Part shown: positions 10,825-22,422 of the stretch, piece by piece
Layout: every line of letters begins with the position of its first letter
Position numbering within the stretch: position 1 is the stretch's first letter
Origin: Cohnella cholangitidis
GTDB taxonomy: Bacteria > Bacillota > Bacilli > Paenibacillales > Paenibacillaceae
DNA: 64,000 nucleotides
Assembly (NCBI RefSeq): GCF_014107495.1
Contig: NZ_CP041969.1
Span: forward strand, 2,443,501-2,507,500
Direction of reading: 5' to 3'
Program-made: the position numbers and the translations under genes
The notes under the pieces: model-generated
Seen by the model: only the letters and a program-made list of their open reading frames with translations
Databases searched by the model: none
What the model was told of the DNA's origin: nothing

Positions 10825-11685
10825 TTATTGCTGTGCATTCGCTCCGCCGACGATTTCCGCGATTTCTTGGGTGATTGCCGCTTGCCGCGCACGGTTGTAC
10901 GTGAGCGTCAAATCCGCGATCATCTTCGTCGCGTTTTTCGTCGCATTGCCCATTGCCGTCATCCGTGCTCCGAATTCGCTCGCTTTACCCTCGAGTAACG
11001 CGCTGAACACAAGCGTTTCCGCGTATTTCGGCAACAGCACGTTGAGCACCTCTTCGGCAGAAGGCTCATATTCGTAATCCGCTTTGTCGCTTCCGGCTTG
11101 GATCTCGCCCAGAGGAAGTACCCGCTTGAGCGTTGGCTCTTGCGATATCGCGTTATTGAATTTGTTATATGCCAAGTAAAGCTCGTCGTACTTACCGGAT
11201 TCGAAGCCCTGTACCGCTTGAGCCGCGATATCTTTGATATCCGAGAACTTAGGAGAGTCGGATAACCCCGTCACTTCACCCACAAGAGGAATGTCGCGGC
11301 GTGCGAAGAAGTCGCGTCCTTTGCGTCCGATAACGAAAACGGCGTACTCATCCTGCGATTGGTGATTTTCTTTGATCGTCAGCAGCACTTTACGGAGGAT
11401 ATTTGCGTTATAACCCCCGGCAAGACCGCGATCCGAAGTAATGACCAAATACGCCGTTCTTTTGATCGGACGGGTGAGCAGCATTGGATGCTTGCTGCTT
11501 CCAGCCGCGGAAGCGATGCTGGATACGACCTCTTTCAGCTTATCCGTATAAGGGCGAGCGGCGACAGCCGCTTCCTGGGCTCTTCTAAGCTTAGAAGCCG
11601 CGACCATTTCCATCGCCTTCGTGATTTGTTTCGTACTTTGCTTGCTTCGAATCGAGCGCTTAATTTCGCGCATCCCTTTAGCCAA
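10825..11685 (-). CDS. atpG: ATP synthase gamma subunit
   Basis: Rotor shaft of F1, 286 aa. The TTG start at 11685 gives the family-typical N-terminus (M)AKGMREIKRSIRS and has AAGGTGGTG upstream; an earlier GTG four codons upstream sits inside that ribosome site. The C-terminal motif GARMTAMGNATKNATKMI...NRARQAAITQEIAEIVGGA is complete. It lies between atpA and atpD. Confidence 0.95.
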   Translation of the reverse strand: MAKGMREIKRSIRSKQSTKQITKAMEMVAASKLRRAQEAAVAARPYTDKLKEVVSSIASAAGSSKHPMLLTRPIKRTAYLVITSDRGLAGGYNANILRKVLLTIKENHQSQDEYAVFVIGRKGRDFFARRDIPLVGEVTGLSDSPKFSDIKDIAAQAVQGFESGKYDELYLAYNKFNNAISQEPTLKRVLPLGEIQAGSDKADYEYEPSAEEVLNVLLPKYAETLVFSALLEGKASEFGARMTAMGNATKNATKMIADLTLTYNRARQAAITQEIAEIVGGANAQQ

Positions 11686-11767
11686 TCGTTTCACCACCTT
11701 ATTGCCAGGCTTGCCCGAGGCAAACCCGGCTCAAGCTTATGTTACGTTCAAAGCCAAGTATTCGGGC

Positions 11768-13305
<1,538 letters not shown>

Positions 13306-13326
13306 TTACTAATGGTATTGTTAAAA

Positions 13327-13875
13327 TTAAATCGCTGCCGAGTGCAGCGCCTTATCCAATCGTTCCAACTTGCCTTTGAGGCTTCCGTCGTACAGCGTAT
13401 CGCCGATACGGACAGTCAGTCCTCCAAGCAATTCAGGGTTAACGGTGTTCGTTACCCGAATCGTTTTGCCGATCAAAGCTCCGAATTTCTCTGCCAACTT
13501 CGTTTTCTCTTCCTCGCTAAGCGGTCTAGAAGAGGTAACATAGGCATCCGCGCGGCCAAGAACGTCGCCCGCGACTTGCTTGTAAGCAGCCAACACGGCT
13601 GCCAACTCGCCCTCGCGTCCGCGCTCGATCAGGAGGCTGACGAGATTAAGGATAATCGGCGAAGCTTCCGCTCCGAAAGCTTGAACAAGCGTTTGTCTTT
13701 TTGCTTCAAGCGTGATGTTAGGAGCCGTAAGGAACGCGCGAACTTCGGCGTTGCTCTCCACGACTGTAACGATCAGGCCCAATTGCGCTTCGGTCTCGGC
13801 TACGAGCCCTTTTTGCTGCGCCAATTGAAACAACGCTTTAGCATACCGTTTGGCCACTACCGTACCGCGGCTCAT
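13327..13875 (-). CDS. atpH: ATP synthase delta subunit
   Basis: Stator subunit linking F1 to the b subunits, 182 aa. It starts MSRGTVVAKRYAKALFQLAQ and ends with the conserved NPELLGGLTVRIGDTLYDGSLKGKLERL. The ATG overlaps the atpF stop by four bases. It is followed by a 45-base gap and the atpA ribosome site. Confidence 0.96.
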   Translation of the reverse strand: MSRGTVVAKRYAKALFQLAQQKGLVAETEAQLGLIVTVVESNAEVRAFLTAPNITLEAKRQTLVQAFGAEASPIILNLVSLLIERGREGELAAVLAAYKQVAGDVLGRADAYVTSSRPLSEEEKTKLAEKFGALIGKTIRVTNTVNPELLGGLTVRIGDTLYDGSLKGKLERLDKALHSAAI

Positions 13876-14357
13876 GACTTATTCCCTACGTCTTGCAGGT
13901 ATTGATCAACGAGTTGCTTCTGGGATTGCTCGTCAACTTGTTTCTCAATGATTTTGGAAGCGATCAGGACGGACAGTCCGCTGACCTGAGCTTTCAATGC
14001 TGCAACCGCTTTGTTCTTCTCGGCTTCGATCTCGCGTACCGCTTCTTCTTTGATACGGTTAGATTCATTGCGCGCAGCCTGAACGATTTCGTCCGCTTGT
14101 CTGGAACCCGTCGTTCTAGCTTGCTCGATAATATCGTGAGCTTCTTTGCGAGCTTGTTGTAGCGCTTGTTTTTGCTCTTCGATCAACCGCTCCGCTTCGG
14201 TGCGGTTAGTCTGAGCGTTCTCCATTTGTTCTTGAACGAGCTGACGGCGCTTCTCCATAACCCCGAACAATGGTTTGAACGCGAAGCGTGACAAGAGCCA
14301 GAACAAGATGGCGAAGGATACTAATTGGATAAAAAAGTTGGACCAAGTAATTGTCAC
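13872..14357 (-). CDS. atpF: ATP synthase subunit b
   Basis: Peripheral stalk, 161 aa, with a single N-terminal transmembrane helix (FFIQLVSFAILFWLLSRFAF) followed by a long charged coiled coil rich in Glu, Gln, Lys and Arg. The stop overlaps the atpH start. AGGAGTG stands upstream of the ATG. The frame is intact. Confidence 0.96.
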   Translation of the reverse strand: MTITWSNFFIQLVSFAILFWLLSRFAFKPLFGVMEKRRQLVQEQMENAQTNRTEAERLIEEQKQALQQARKEAHDIIEQARTTGSRQADEIVQAARNESNRIKEEAVREIEAEKNKAVAALKAQVSGLSVLIASKIIEKQVDEQSQKQLVDQYLQDVGNKS

Positions 14358-14457
14358 CGATCTACACTCCTTTCACACGGCTTAATTCAAGCTTCGTGCA
14401 TTAACTGCAAAAGGAAGGCGTGGAGGCAAATCCGACTCCGCGCCTTACGTTTCCTTA

Positions 14458-15491
<1,034 letters not shown>

Positions 15492-15495
15492 TTTG

Positions 15496-15903
15496 TCATT
15501 TTTCACCCCTTTCGTCAGTGGACTGTCCGTCCTGAAGACGGCGAATGGCGAACAAACCCAGTAACAGTGTCACCAACGGTAAGGCTAATATTCCTGCCGC
15601 CGTCGCCGGGAGATTAAAACCCATCACCCTGACGGAAACAATGGCAGCAGCCACCCCGATGGCTGCGCGGGATACGAATCCGAATCCCATTCTGCTTTTG
15701 TAGCCGGCGGCAGCTTGATGGCCGATGCGCGTCGCTTTCCAAGCCAAGTGATAAGAGCTTAGCAAACCGCCGATCACACCGAGCATGAATCCGCCGAAGA
15801 TTGGCTTGTAATCCGGCCAGATTGCCCAACCGATACAACCAATAGACAAAAAAAAGAAAGCAATGCGCGTAGTACGTCTCAGTAAAGCAGGCAAATCGTC
15901 CAT
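15496..15903 (-). CDS. atpI: ATP synthase subunit I
   Basis: Small membrane protein encoded first or second in many atp operons; known as an assembly or ion-supply factor rather than a core subunit. It has 135 aa and four hydrophobic segments (FFFLSIGCIGWAIWP, GFMLGVIGGLLSSYHLAW, AAIGVAAAIVSVRVMG, ILALPLVTLLLGLFAI). The ATG overlaps the preceding stop (TGATG). Assignment rests on position and hydropathy. Confidence 0.85.
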   Translation of the reverse strand: MDDLPALLRRTTRIAFFFLSIGCIGWAIWPDYKPIFGGFMLGVIGGLLSSYHLAWKATRIGHQAAAGYKSRMGFGFVSRAAIGVAAAIVSVRVMGFNLPATAAGILALPLVTLLLGLFAIRRLQDGQSTDERGEK

Positions 15904-16151
15904 CACGGTCTTCCAGCCCCCGTATATTTCCGGATCAGCGCCACGGCCGACCCAATACCGGCTACCAGTCCGATCACCACTCCGGTCAAATACCCATAGC
16001 TAGTGCCATTCCGGTCATCATACAACGTTCCCAGCCACCAGCCGAGACCGATGCATACCGCAAGCTCCACTCCCAAACCCGTTACAAGGCCAGCGGCCTT
16101 CCAAGGATTCTCGTCTTGAGGCAAATCAGGTTTACGTGGAGTTTCCGTCAT
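15903..16151 (-). CDS. AtpZ/AtpI-family protein
   Basis: First gene of the atp operon, 82 aa. Two transmembrane helices (AAGLVTGLGVELAVCIGLGWWLG and GYLTGVVIGLVAGIGSAVALI) flank a short loop, as in AtpZ-type proteins that accompany AtpI. The start MTETPRKPD was chosen because AAAGGAG precedes it; in-frame codons further upstream run through the promoter. The stop overlaps atpI. Confidence 0.82.
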   Translation of the reverse strand: MTETPRKPDLPQDENPWKAAGLVTGLGVELAVCIGLGWWLGTLYDDRNGTSYGYLTGVVIGLVAGIGSAVALIRKYTGAGRP

Positions 16152-16229
16152 GGATTTGTCGCTCCTTTGACGCTGCATGGGCAGTAAAAAAAGGAATAAG
16201 TAAGCCCTTTCTTCCCATGTTCCCGTTAT

Positions 16230-16259
16230 ATTGTATCGTTCGACGATAACCTTTGTCAA
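16230..16259 (-). promoter_or_regulatory. Sigma-A-type promoter of the atp operon
   Basis: On the minus strand a perfect TTGACA (16259-16254), an 18-base spacer and TACAAT (16235-16230) stand about 80 bases before the first gene. No other comparable promoter was seen in the gap. Confidence 0.8.
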
Positions 16260-16328
16260 TTGATCGAAAATCAAACATTATGTGAACAACGCAGTCACGA
16301 ATCCTTATTTATCAAGTGTTCCCGGACT

Positions 16329-16381
16329 TTCAAACCATACAGTTCCGCTGTATGCTGTACGTTCAACCGTTATGGTTTGAA
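16329..16381. repeat. Inverted repeat between mnaA and the atp promoter
   Basis: Perfect 11-base arms TTCAAACCATA and TATGGTTTGAA are separated by 31 bases, which contain a smaller ACAG-TTCCG-CTGT hairpin. It lies about 60 bases beyond the mnaA stop and 70 bases upstream of the atp -35. It could be a weak terminator for mnaA or a protein-binding palindrome. There is no T tract. Confidence 0.5.
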
Positions 16382-16440
16382 CATGCCCCCAAAACCACTG
16401 GCAACCTGTACCATTTCTTCCATTACTTACGCCGGCATTT

Positions 16441-17583
16441 TTACCGCGCGAACGGTTCCGGCCGAGCCGCGCGGCCGAAATGATGGAGGATCGCCGCGGC
16501 GATTCGTTTCGAAGCTTGTCCGTCGCCGTACGGATTGGCCGCTTGGCTCATCCGGGCATACAGATCTTGGTCGCCGAGCAATGCCCGCGCACGGTCGTAA
16601 ACGTCGTCTTCCTCCGTGCCGACAAGCTCTAACGTTCCCGCTTCGATCCCTTCCGGACGCTCCGTCGTATCGCGAAGCACGAGAACCGGGACGCCGTAGG
16701 AAGGCGCTTCTTCCTGCAAACCGCCGGAATCGGTCAGAATCAAATGAGTATGAGGATAGAAATTATGCAACTCGACCACGTCAAGCGGATCAATGAGCTT
16801 AATGCGCGGGTGGTTGCCGAGTATTTCCTGAGCCGGCTCCCTTACGGCCGGACTAGGATGAACGGGATAGACGATCGCGATATCCTCGAACTCGTCGGCG
16901 ATCCGTTTCACCGCCCGGAAAATCTGACGGTGGGGTTCGCCTTGAGACTCGCGGCGGTGAGCCGTCATGAGAACCAATCGCTTGCCCTCCGCCCAATCCA
17001 GTACAGGATGGGTGAAGTCCGGCTTCACCGTATATTGGAACACATCCGTGACCGTATTGCCGGTAATGTAGATTTGCTCCTCGCTTTTGTTCTCCTTGCG
17101 AAGATTGCCCGCCGACCAGTCGGTCGGCGCGAAATGCAGATCCGCGATTACTCCCGTCAATTGGCGGTTCATCTCCTCGGGATAAGGAGACAGCTTGTTC
17201 CACGTCCGCAAGCCGGCTTCCACGTGCCCGACTTTGATTTGTTGCATAAAGGAAGCATAGCTTGCGAGGAACGTCGTCAACGTATCCCCGTGAACGAGCA
17301 CGAGATCCGGCTTCGCTTCTTTTAATACCGGCTCCAGCCCTTGAAGGACGCGAATGGAGATGTCGTTCAACGTTTGGCTAGCCTGCATGATGTCCAGATC
17401 GTAATCCGGCTTGATGTCGAATACCTCCAGCACTTGATCAAGCATCTGACGATGCTGGGCGGTTACGCATACGATCGGCTGGATCTGATCGGGGTACTTT
17501 TGCAATTCCAATATTAACGGCGCCATCTTGATCGCCTCGGGTCGCACCCCGAATATGGTCATGACTTTGATTTTATCGCTCAC
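16441..17583 (-). CDS. mnaA: UDP-N-acetylglucosamine 2-epimerase (non-hydrolysing)
   Basis: Interconverts UDP-GlcNAc and UDP-ManNAc for teichoic acid linkage units or other surface polymers; cytoplasmic, 380 aa. Family motifs are IFGVRPEAIKMAP at the N-terminus, VHGDTLTTF, GHVEAGLRTWNK, ITGNTVTD, MTAHRRESQG and DSGGLQEEAPSYGVPVLVLRDTTERPEG near the C-terminus. It lies between upp and atp, the same neighbourhood as in B. subtilis. The C-terminus is rich in Ala/Arg and slightly long. Confidence 0.93.
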   Translation of the reverse strand: MSDKIKVMTIFGVRPEAIKMAPLILELQKYPDQIQPIVCVTAQHRQMLDQVLEVFDIKPDYDLDIMQASQTLNDISIRVLQGLEPVLKEAKPDLVLVHGDTLTTFLASYASFMQQIKVGHVEAGLRTWNKLSPYPEEMNRQLTGVIADLHFAPTDWSAGNLRKENKSEEQIYITGNTVTDVFQYTVKPDFTHPVLDWAEGKRLVLMTAHRRESQGEPHRQIFRAVKRIADEFEDIAIVYPVHPSPAVREPAQEILGNHPRIKLIDPLDVVELHNFYPHTHLILTDSGGLQEEAPSYGVPVLVLRDTTERPEGIEAGTLELVGTEEDDVYDRARALLGDQDLYARMSQAANPYGDGQASKRIAAAILHHFGRAARPEPFAR

Positions 17584-17609
17584 TTCGGTCTTCTCTCCTT
17601 ATAGAGGCA

Positions 17610-17644
17610 GTTCAAAAAGTCATCTGAAACCCGACTTTTTGAAC
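17610..17644 (-). terminator. Hairpin between upp and mnaA
   Basis: Perfect 12-base arms GTTCAAAAAGTC and GACTTTTTGAAC around an 11-base loop, seven bases after the upp stop. There is no run of T after the stem, so it may be a partial terminator that allows readthrough into mnaA. Confidence 0.6.
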
Positions 17645-17650
17645 CTTATC

Positions 17651-18280
17651 TCATTTCGTTCCGTAAAGTCGGTCGCCGGCATCGCCGAGGCCCGGAACGA
17701 TATAGCCATGGTCGTTTAACTTTTCATCTAAAGCAGCCAAGTAAATATCGATATCGGGATGTTGCTCCTGAACCGCTTTAACGCCTTCCGGCGCTGCAAT
17801 CAGACACATTAGTTTCGTCGGTTTGCAACCTTTGTTCTTCAACATGGAGATCGCCGCGTTCGCCGATCCGCCCGTCGCGAGCATCGGATCGATGACGATC
17901 AATTCCCTCTCGGCGACGTCGGAAGGCAAGCTGCAGTAATATTCGACAGGCTGCAGCGTCTCGTGGTCGCGGTATAATCCGATATGTCCGACCTTGGCCG
18001 AAGGAATGATTTTCAATACGCCGTCCACCATGCCGAGCCCCGCGCGCAAGATCGGTATCAATCCCATCATTCTGCCCGCGATCACTTTTCCTTCCGCCAC
18101 TTGGACCGGCGTCTCTACTTTGACCGTAGAAAGCGGAACATCCCTCGTTATTTCGTAAGCCATAAGCATAGCCACTTCATCGACTAGCTCGCGGAATTGC
18201 TTCGTATTTGTCATTTTGTCGCGAATGAACGTGACTTTGTGCTGGATCAACGGATGATCGCATATGACGAGACGTCCCAT
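17651..18280 (-). CDS. upp: Uracil phosphoribosyltransferase
   Basis: Pyrimidine salvage enzyme: uracil plus PRPP gives UMP; cytoplasmic, 209 aa. The N-terminus is [16 protein letters not shown]; the PRPP loop is [16 protein letters not shown] near residue 130; the uracil-binding C-terminus is [17 protein letters not shown]. The position next to glyA is conserved in Bacilli. A TATAAT -10 lies upstream (minus strand, about 18364-18369) but without a convincing -35. Confidence 0.97.
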   Translation of the reverse strand: MGRLVICDHPLIQHKVTFIRDKMTNTKQFRELVDEVAMLMAYEITRDVPLSTVKVETPVQVAEGKVIAGRMMGLIPILRAGLGMVDGVLKIIPSAKVGHIGLYRDHETLQPVEYYCSLPSDVAERELIVIDPMLATGGSANAAISMLKNKGCKPTKLMCLIAAPEGVKAVQEQHPDIDIYLAALDEKLNDHGYIVPGLGDAGDRLYGTK

Positions 18281-18508
18281 TAGTTTCTACCCTTTCTTCT
18301 ACGAGCCGACAAGGCGCAAGTTGCGGGTTGCCGGCCGCTATCCTATGTAGCTTGCCCGTACATTATATCATTGTCTCCGAACAGGTGCATAACATCCGTT
18401 GAAGGTCCTCGATTTTCGTCGAAAGCGAGCTAGTTCCGTTTCGCCAAGTAGGCACCCATTGCTGGGCTAACGCATAGCATGTAACAGATATCCTTAGGAG
18501 GAATGCCT

Positions 18509-18802
18509 ATGCAAGCCCGTACCGTCGATAACCCTAACCAGATCTATAAAGCAGACAGCCAATGGTCCGAACAAGTTCGCAAAACGCGCCAGAAACTAGC
18601 CGGCGCGTGCGGTCAATGCATGAACCGCCCGGTCCGCGTCCAAACGCTGGACGGCCATACGTACGAAGGAGTCGTGGTCGGCTCGGACCACTCTTATTTG
18701 CATCTCATGACCGGGGACGCGCGCTTTTTCGGCCCCTACGCTTCCAATGCGATTCTAACGTTGGTATTGTATGAGCTGCTTGTCATCACGCTATTGATCT
18801 AG
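18509..18802 (+). CDS. Small conserved-looking protein of unknown function
   Basis: I do not recognise a named family. The 97-aa product has a basic N-terminal half, two cysteines (GACGQCMNRPVRV), a compact beta-rich centre (VQTLDGHTYEGVVVGSDHSYLHL, resembling an Sm-like or small barrel strand pattern) and a hydrophobic C-terminus (ILTLVLYELLVITLLI), possibly a membrane anchor. The ATG at 18509 is preferred to that at 18503 because TTAGGAGG ends only two bases before the latter. The strong ribosome site and convergent terminator support a real gene. Confidence 0.7.
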   Translation: MQARTVDNPNQIYKADSQWSEQVRKTRQKLAGACGQCMNRPVRVQTLDGHTYEGVVVGSDHSYLHLMTGDARFFGPYASNAILTLVLYELLVITLLI

Positions 18803-18830
18803 CTCGGCGTCTATTCGACGATCATAACCA

Positions 18831-18868
18831 AACAAACCGGAAACCCAGTTAAGGGGTTCCGGTTTGTT
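18831..18868. terminator. Bidirectional terminator between 18509-18802 and glyA
   Basis: Arms AACAAACCGGAA and TTCCGGTTTGTT flank an ACCC/GGGG-closed loop, about 30 bases after the plus-strand gene and about 12 bases after the glyA stop. T-rich and A-rich flanks suit both directions. Confidence 0.8.
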
Positions 18869-18879
18869 CGGTTTCTATC

Positions 18880-20130
18880 TTAGTACTCCAACGTTGGGTA
18901 CAAAGGGTATTGAGCGGTCAATTCGGCAACCAATCCGCGAGCTTTGTCGAGAGTCGCTTCGTCTTTCGGGTTTTTCAACGTCAGAGCGATCACTTTGGCG
19001 ATCGTCTTCATCGCTTCAGGTCCCATGCCGCGAGTCGTTACGGCAGGAGTACCTACGCGGATTCCGCTTGTTACGAACGGGCTTGTAGGGTCGAATGGAA
19101 TCGCGTTCTTGTTAACGGTAATAGCTACGGAATCCAACACGTGCTCCGCTTCTTTACCCGTAATGTTCAAGTTGCGCGTGTCGATCAGCATCAGATGGTT
19201 GTCCGTGCCGCCGGATACAAGGTTCAATCCTTCGGCAACTAGAGCTTCGGCCAGCGCTTTGGCATTCACGACGACATTGCGGGCATATTCCTTGAACGAA
19301 GGCTGAAGAGCTTCTCCAAGCGCTACCGCTTTAGCCGCGATAATATGCATCAGCGGACCGCCTTGCGTTCCGGGGAACACCGCTTTGTCTATTGCCGCAG
19401 CCCATGGTTGACGGCACAGGATCATACCGCCGCGAGGACCGCGAAGCGTTTTGTGCGTAGTCGTCGTTACGAAGTGGGCATGCGGTACCGGGCTTGGATG
19501 TTCTCCTCCGGCCACAAGACCCGCGATGTGAGCCATGTCGACCATGAAGAGCGCGCCAACGTCGTTAGCGATTTTAGCCATTTTTTCGAAATCGATCGTG
19601 CGCGGGTAAGCGGAAGCGCCCGCAACGATCAAGCGAGGACGATGTTTGAACGCCGCTTTGCGAACTTCGTCGTAATCGATCGTGAACGTTTGATCGTCTA
19701 CGCCGTATGCCACGAAGTTGTACAGCAAGCCGGACGCGTTCGCCGGATTGCCGTGCGTGAGATGTCCGCCGTGCGCAAGGTTCATGCCCAGAACGGTATC
19801 GCCCGGTTTCAATACGGCCAAGTAAACGGCCAAGTTCGCTTGCGCGCCGGAGTGAGGTTGAACGTTGGCATGCTCGGCTCCGAACAATTCCTTAGCGCGG
19901 TCGCGCGCGATTTGTTCAGGGATATCCACGTACTCGCATCCGCCGTAGTAACGTTTGCCCGGATAGCCTTCGGCGTATTTGTTGGTCAGTACGGTACCCA
20001 TCGTTTCCAGAACCGCTTCGCTAACGATATTCTCTGAAGCGATCAACTCGATATTATCGCGTTGGCGTTTCAATTCCAAGTTAAGGGATTTGACGATTTC
20101 CGGATCTTGCTTACGTAAATTTTCTAACAT
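18880..20130 (-). CDS. glyA: Serine hydroxymethyltransferase
   Basis: PLP enzyme that converts serine and tetrahydrofolate to glycine and methylene-THF, a major source of one-carbon units for purines; 416 aa. Motifs include the PLP-lysine region [26 protein letters not shown] near residue 60 and the C-terminal [16 protein letters not shown]. It lies 92 bases after ywlG and is probably cotranscribed, so the ZTP-type riboswitch upstream of ywlG would control both. Confidence 0.97.
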   Translation of the reverse strand: MLENLRKQDPEIVKSLNLELKRQRDNIELIASENIVSEAVLETMGTVLTNKYAEGYPGKRYYGGCEYVDIPEQIARDRAKELFGAEHANVQPHSGAQANLAVYLAVLKPGDTVLGMNLAHGGHLTHGNPANASGLLYNFVAYGVDDQTFTIDYDEVRKAAFKHRPRLIVAGASAYPRTIDFEKMAKIANDVGALFMVDMAHIAGLVAGGEHPSPVPHAHFVTTTTHKTLRGPRGGMILCRQPWAAAIDKAVFPGTQGGPLMHIIAAKAVALGEALQPSFKEYARNVVVNAKALAEALVAEGLNLVSGGTDNHLMLIDTRNLNITGKEAEHVLDSVAITVNKNAIPFDPTSPFVTSGIRVGTPAVTTRGMGPEAMKTIAKVIALTLKNPKDEATLDKARGLVAELTAQYPLYPTLEY

Positions 20131-20222
20131 AGTCGTGAATCCTCCCGATTGTATATGATGGTTGGTTCTTTAATCACAGGACTTCGGTGGAACTTCAAGC
20201 AAATCGGCGGCCGAACGCTCTT

Positions 20223-20774
20223 CTACCGCCGAGTATACGGCACGCGCGCTCCGATCAATTTCGGACGGGTCATCGCCATATTTACTCTGGCTTGCCCGAT
20301 CGAACGAATCGTCGGTCTTAAAGGGACGGCTACGGGACGAAGGTGCATCCCGATCATCGTCTCTCCGATGTCGATTCCGGCATGTACTTGCACGGCTTCG
20401 ACCAAGACCGGTTCCTTCAACTGACGATAAGCGTATGAGGCCATTGAACCCCCCGCTTTCGGAACGGGAACCGCGGACACTTCGGTCCAGCCTTGCGCTT
20501 CCGCGACCGCTCTTTCGACGACCAGCGAGCGATTCAGATGCTCGCAGCATTGCCAGACGACATGGAACCCGAGCGGCTCCCGAACTCTTCGGACGCCCTC
20601 GTAAATCTGTTCCGCCACCGTCTCCGCTCCCGACGTGCCGATCCGGCGACCTTGCACTTCGCTCGTGCTTACGCCCAGAACGATCAGATGGCCGGCGCGA
20701 ATTCCGCCGGTAACAACGAGTTCATTCAGCAACAACTCGACTTGATCGGCTATGGATTGCGAATCCTGAGCCAT
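20223..20774 (-). CDS. ywlG: YwlG-family protein (TIGR01440/UPF0340)
   Basis: Conserved Bacilli protein of unknown biochemical role, 183 aa. The family segments GVSTSEVQGRRIGTSGAE and FQCCEHLNRSLVVER (here VVWQCCEHLNR) are present, as is AVPVPKAGGSMASYAY. AAGGAGG precedes the ATG. The order ywlE-ywlG-glyA-upp is conserved, although rpiB, which sits between ywlE and ywlG in B. subtilis, is absent here. Confidence 0.9.
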   Translation of the reverse strand: MAQDSQSIADQVELLLNELVVTGGIRAGHLIVLGVSTSEVQGRRIGTSGAETVAEQIYEGVRRVREPLGFHVVWQCCEHLNRSLVVERAVAEAQGWTEVSAVPVPKAGGSMASYAYRQLKEPVLVEAVQVHAGIDIGETMIGMHLRPVAVPLRPTIRSIGQARVNMAMTRPKLIGARVPYTRR

Positions 20775-20940
20775 GACAAGACCTCCTTACGGCTAGCTCG
20801 CATGCTCTTCCTAAACGAGTACAACGCTCTAGGACAATACAGGTATTTATTATACCTGAATCGGTCAAGCTCAAACAGTTCAGCTTACTCGCGGCAGGCG
20901 GAGTACGCCGGTTTATCGCCTCCCATGAACGAATAAAGAC

Positions 20941-20975
20941 AAAAAAGAGCAGACGTGCTTACGCACGTTGCTCTT
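20941..20975 (-). terminator. Intrinsic terminator of the ZTP-type riboswitch
   Basis: On the minus strand GAGCAACGTGC-GTAA-GCACGTCTGCTC is followed by six T residues. It begins directly after the conserved 3' end of the aptamer, the usual arrangement of a riboswitch expression platform. Confidence 0.9.
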
Positions 20976-21051
20976 TGCCCAGGCGACCGGCCGTCATTCC
21001 GATGCTCCACCGTGGTATGCTCCACTTGTCGTCGCCAGTTACATCGGAACC
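20976..21051 (-). promoter_or_regulatory. ZTP/ZMP (pfl-type) riboswitch aptamer before ywlG-glyA
   Basis: The minus strand shows, in order, an outer stem TTCCGATG/CATCGGAA (21049-21042 and 21003-20996), the conserved TAACTGGCG, the CCACGGTGGAG block (consensus CCACGGGGAG with one extra base) and the invariant CGCCTGGGCA at 20985-20976. This class senses the purine intermediates ZMP/ZTP and turns on purine and folate genes such as glyA and purH. It fits glyA as target through ywlG. The only other content of the 353-base gap 20775-21127 is a small AGGTAT/ATACCT hairpin with an overlapping TATAAT at about 20855, a possible second promoter. Confidence 0.88.
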
Positions 21052-21127
21052 TTGAAGTTGTAGCTTAATCATACCTAAGGAAACGACAAAAATCAATTAT
21101 CTTCTTTCGCTCGCGAATTTGGAAATA

Positions 21128-21709
21128 TCAGCTATCCCTATCCAGCTTTTCGACCAGCGCCATAAGGGTATCCTCTATCTCGTCGGCGCACTGCTCGTAC
21201 AAGGATAGCGGGCCTCCGAACGGATCGGCGATATCGAAGTCGGGAATTCTGCGCTGCAGTTCGATCAATCGCTCTCGCTCCTCGGCAGTCAAGTTTTGGC
21301 CTAGCGCCTGTCTGACTTGCCACTCCGTATACAGCCTTTCCGCTTCCGCCACGTCATCCATCACGGGATCTCCGCGCAAGGCATATTCTTTAAGCGTATA
21401 GGTTTTGGACAAGGCTTCGGGAAACCTTTCCAGGATGGCCCGTTTGTGCCCCGCCGTCATCGTCAGAATTAAATTCGCCCAGAGCACCTCATCCGCGGAC
21501 AATACGCTGGACGATCCGGGAAGCGCCAAATTCCGTTTGCGCAGCGTTGCCGCCGCATGGGGGGAAATGGGCATTCCTTCGGCGGTAGCCACTCCCGCCG
21601 AACGAATCTCTATCGGCTTCCCGTTCCGTGCGGCTAGATCCTTAAGTATCGCTTCGGCCATCGGGCTTCGGCAAGTATTCCCTGTACAAACGATCAAAAC
21701 CCGGTTCAT
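21128..21709 (-). CDS. ywlE: Protein arginine phosphatase, low-molecular-weight PTP fold (YwlE)
   Basis: Removes phosphate from phosphoarginine residues written by McsB; cytoplasmic, 193 aa. The P-loop CTGNTCRSPMAE begins at Cys8. The Thr before the second Cys is the residue known to favour phosphoarginine over phosphotyrosine. The general-acid Asp lies in DIADPFGG. The start MNRVLIVC was chosen because GGGGGAG precedes it and 13 upstream codons lack similarity. It is longer than usual (about 150 aa) because of an extra helical segment near residues 110-150 and a C-terminal helix. Confidence 0.87.
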   Translation of the reverse strand: MNRVLIVCTGNTCRSPMAEAILKDLAARNGKPIEIRSAGVATAEGMPISPHAAATLRKRNLALPGSSSVLSADEVLWANLILTMTAGHKRAILERFPEALSKTYTLKEYALRGDPVMDDVAEAERLYTEWQVRQALGQNLTAEERERLIELQRRIPDFDIADPFGGPLSLYEQCADEIEDTLMALVEKLDRDS

Positions 21710-21770
21710 TTTCTCCCCCCCATAAAACCTAACTTTTTGAACTCGCATATAGGAACATTAACACTTTCAC

Positions 21771-22331
21771 CTATATTAGAAATAATAGACCAAACGCGAA
21801 TAAAATAACACCGCCAAGCGCCTCTCCGTATTCTCCTAATGATCGGCTTGCCCGTCGTCCCAGCATTAATCCCATCACGCTCATCAATCCCCCGAAGAAA
21901 CCGAACATTAGAACGGTCAGCCAAACATGGGCGGAGAACATGCCCAGGGATACCCCGACGGAAAAAGAATCTATGCTCACGCTGAAAGAAAATACGAGCA
22001 TCCCCCAAACGGTGCGATGGTCGAACGAATCGACCGATTCCCCTCGGAGCGAACTATACACCATGTGACCGCCCAACAGCAGAAGCAGAGCCCCCGCTAC
22101 GGAAGTCGCGATTCCGCCCAGCAGTCCGCTTACGTACTGTCCCGTCACCATCCCGCCAAGAGGCATTAGCACGTGAAATATGGCAATAATCGTGCTTAAT
22201 TTCAAAATATCGTAAAGCCGAACCCCTTTCAAGCCGATCCCGACTCCCAAAGAGAATGCATCCATGCCCAAGGCGACCGCCATGACGAGTATGGTTAACA
22301 GTTGCCCGGTTGATGCGGACACGTCGAACAT
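21771..22331 (-). CDS. mntP: Manganese efflux pump MntP family protein
   Basis: Inner-membrane Mn2+ exporter, 186 aa with six hydrophobic helices in two repeats (ALGMDAFSLGVGIG and SFSVSIDSFSVGVSLGM, each with the conserved Asp). The start MFDVSASTGQ follows AAGGGGG; earlier in-frame codons were rejected. B. subtilis YwlD occupies the same place between ywlC and ywlE. No yybP-ykoY leader was recognised upstream. Confidence 0.9.
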   Translation of the reverse strand: MFDVSASTGQLLTILVMAVALGMDAFSLGVGIGLKGVRLYDILKLSTIIAIFHVLMPLGGMVTGQYVSGLLGGIATSVAGALLLLLGGHMVYSSLRGESVDSFDHRTVWGMLVFSFSVSIDSFSVGVSLGMFSAHVWLTVLMFGFFGGLMSVMGLMLGRRASRSLGEYGEALGGVILFAFGLLFLI

Positions 22332-22422
22332 TGCCAATCCCCCTTGCGATCCCTTGTCCTCTTCCCAACATATGCGGACAAGATAGGGAACATGCAAAAG
22401 GGGGAAACTTTAGGGTTAACCG

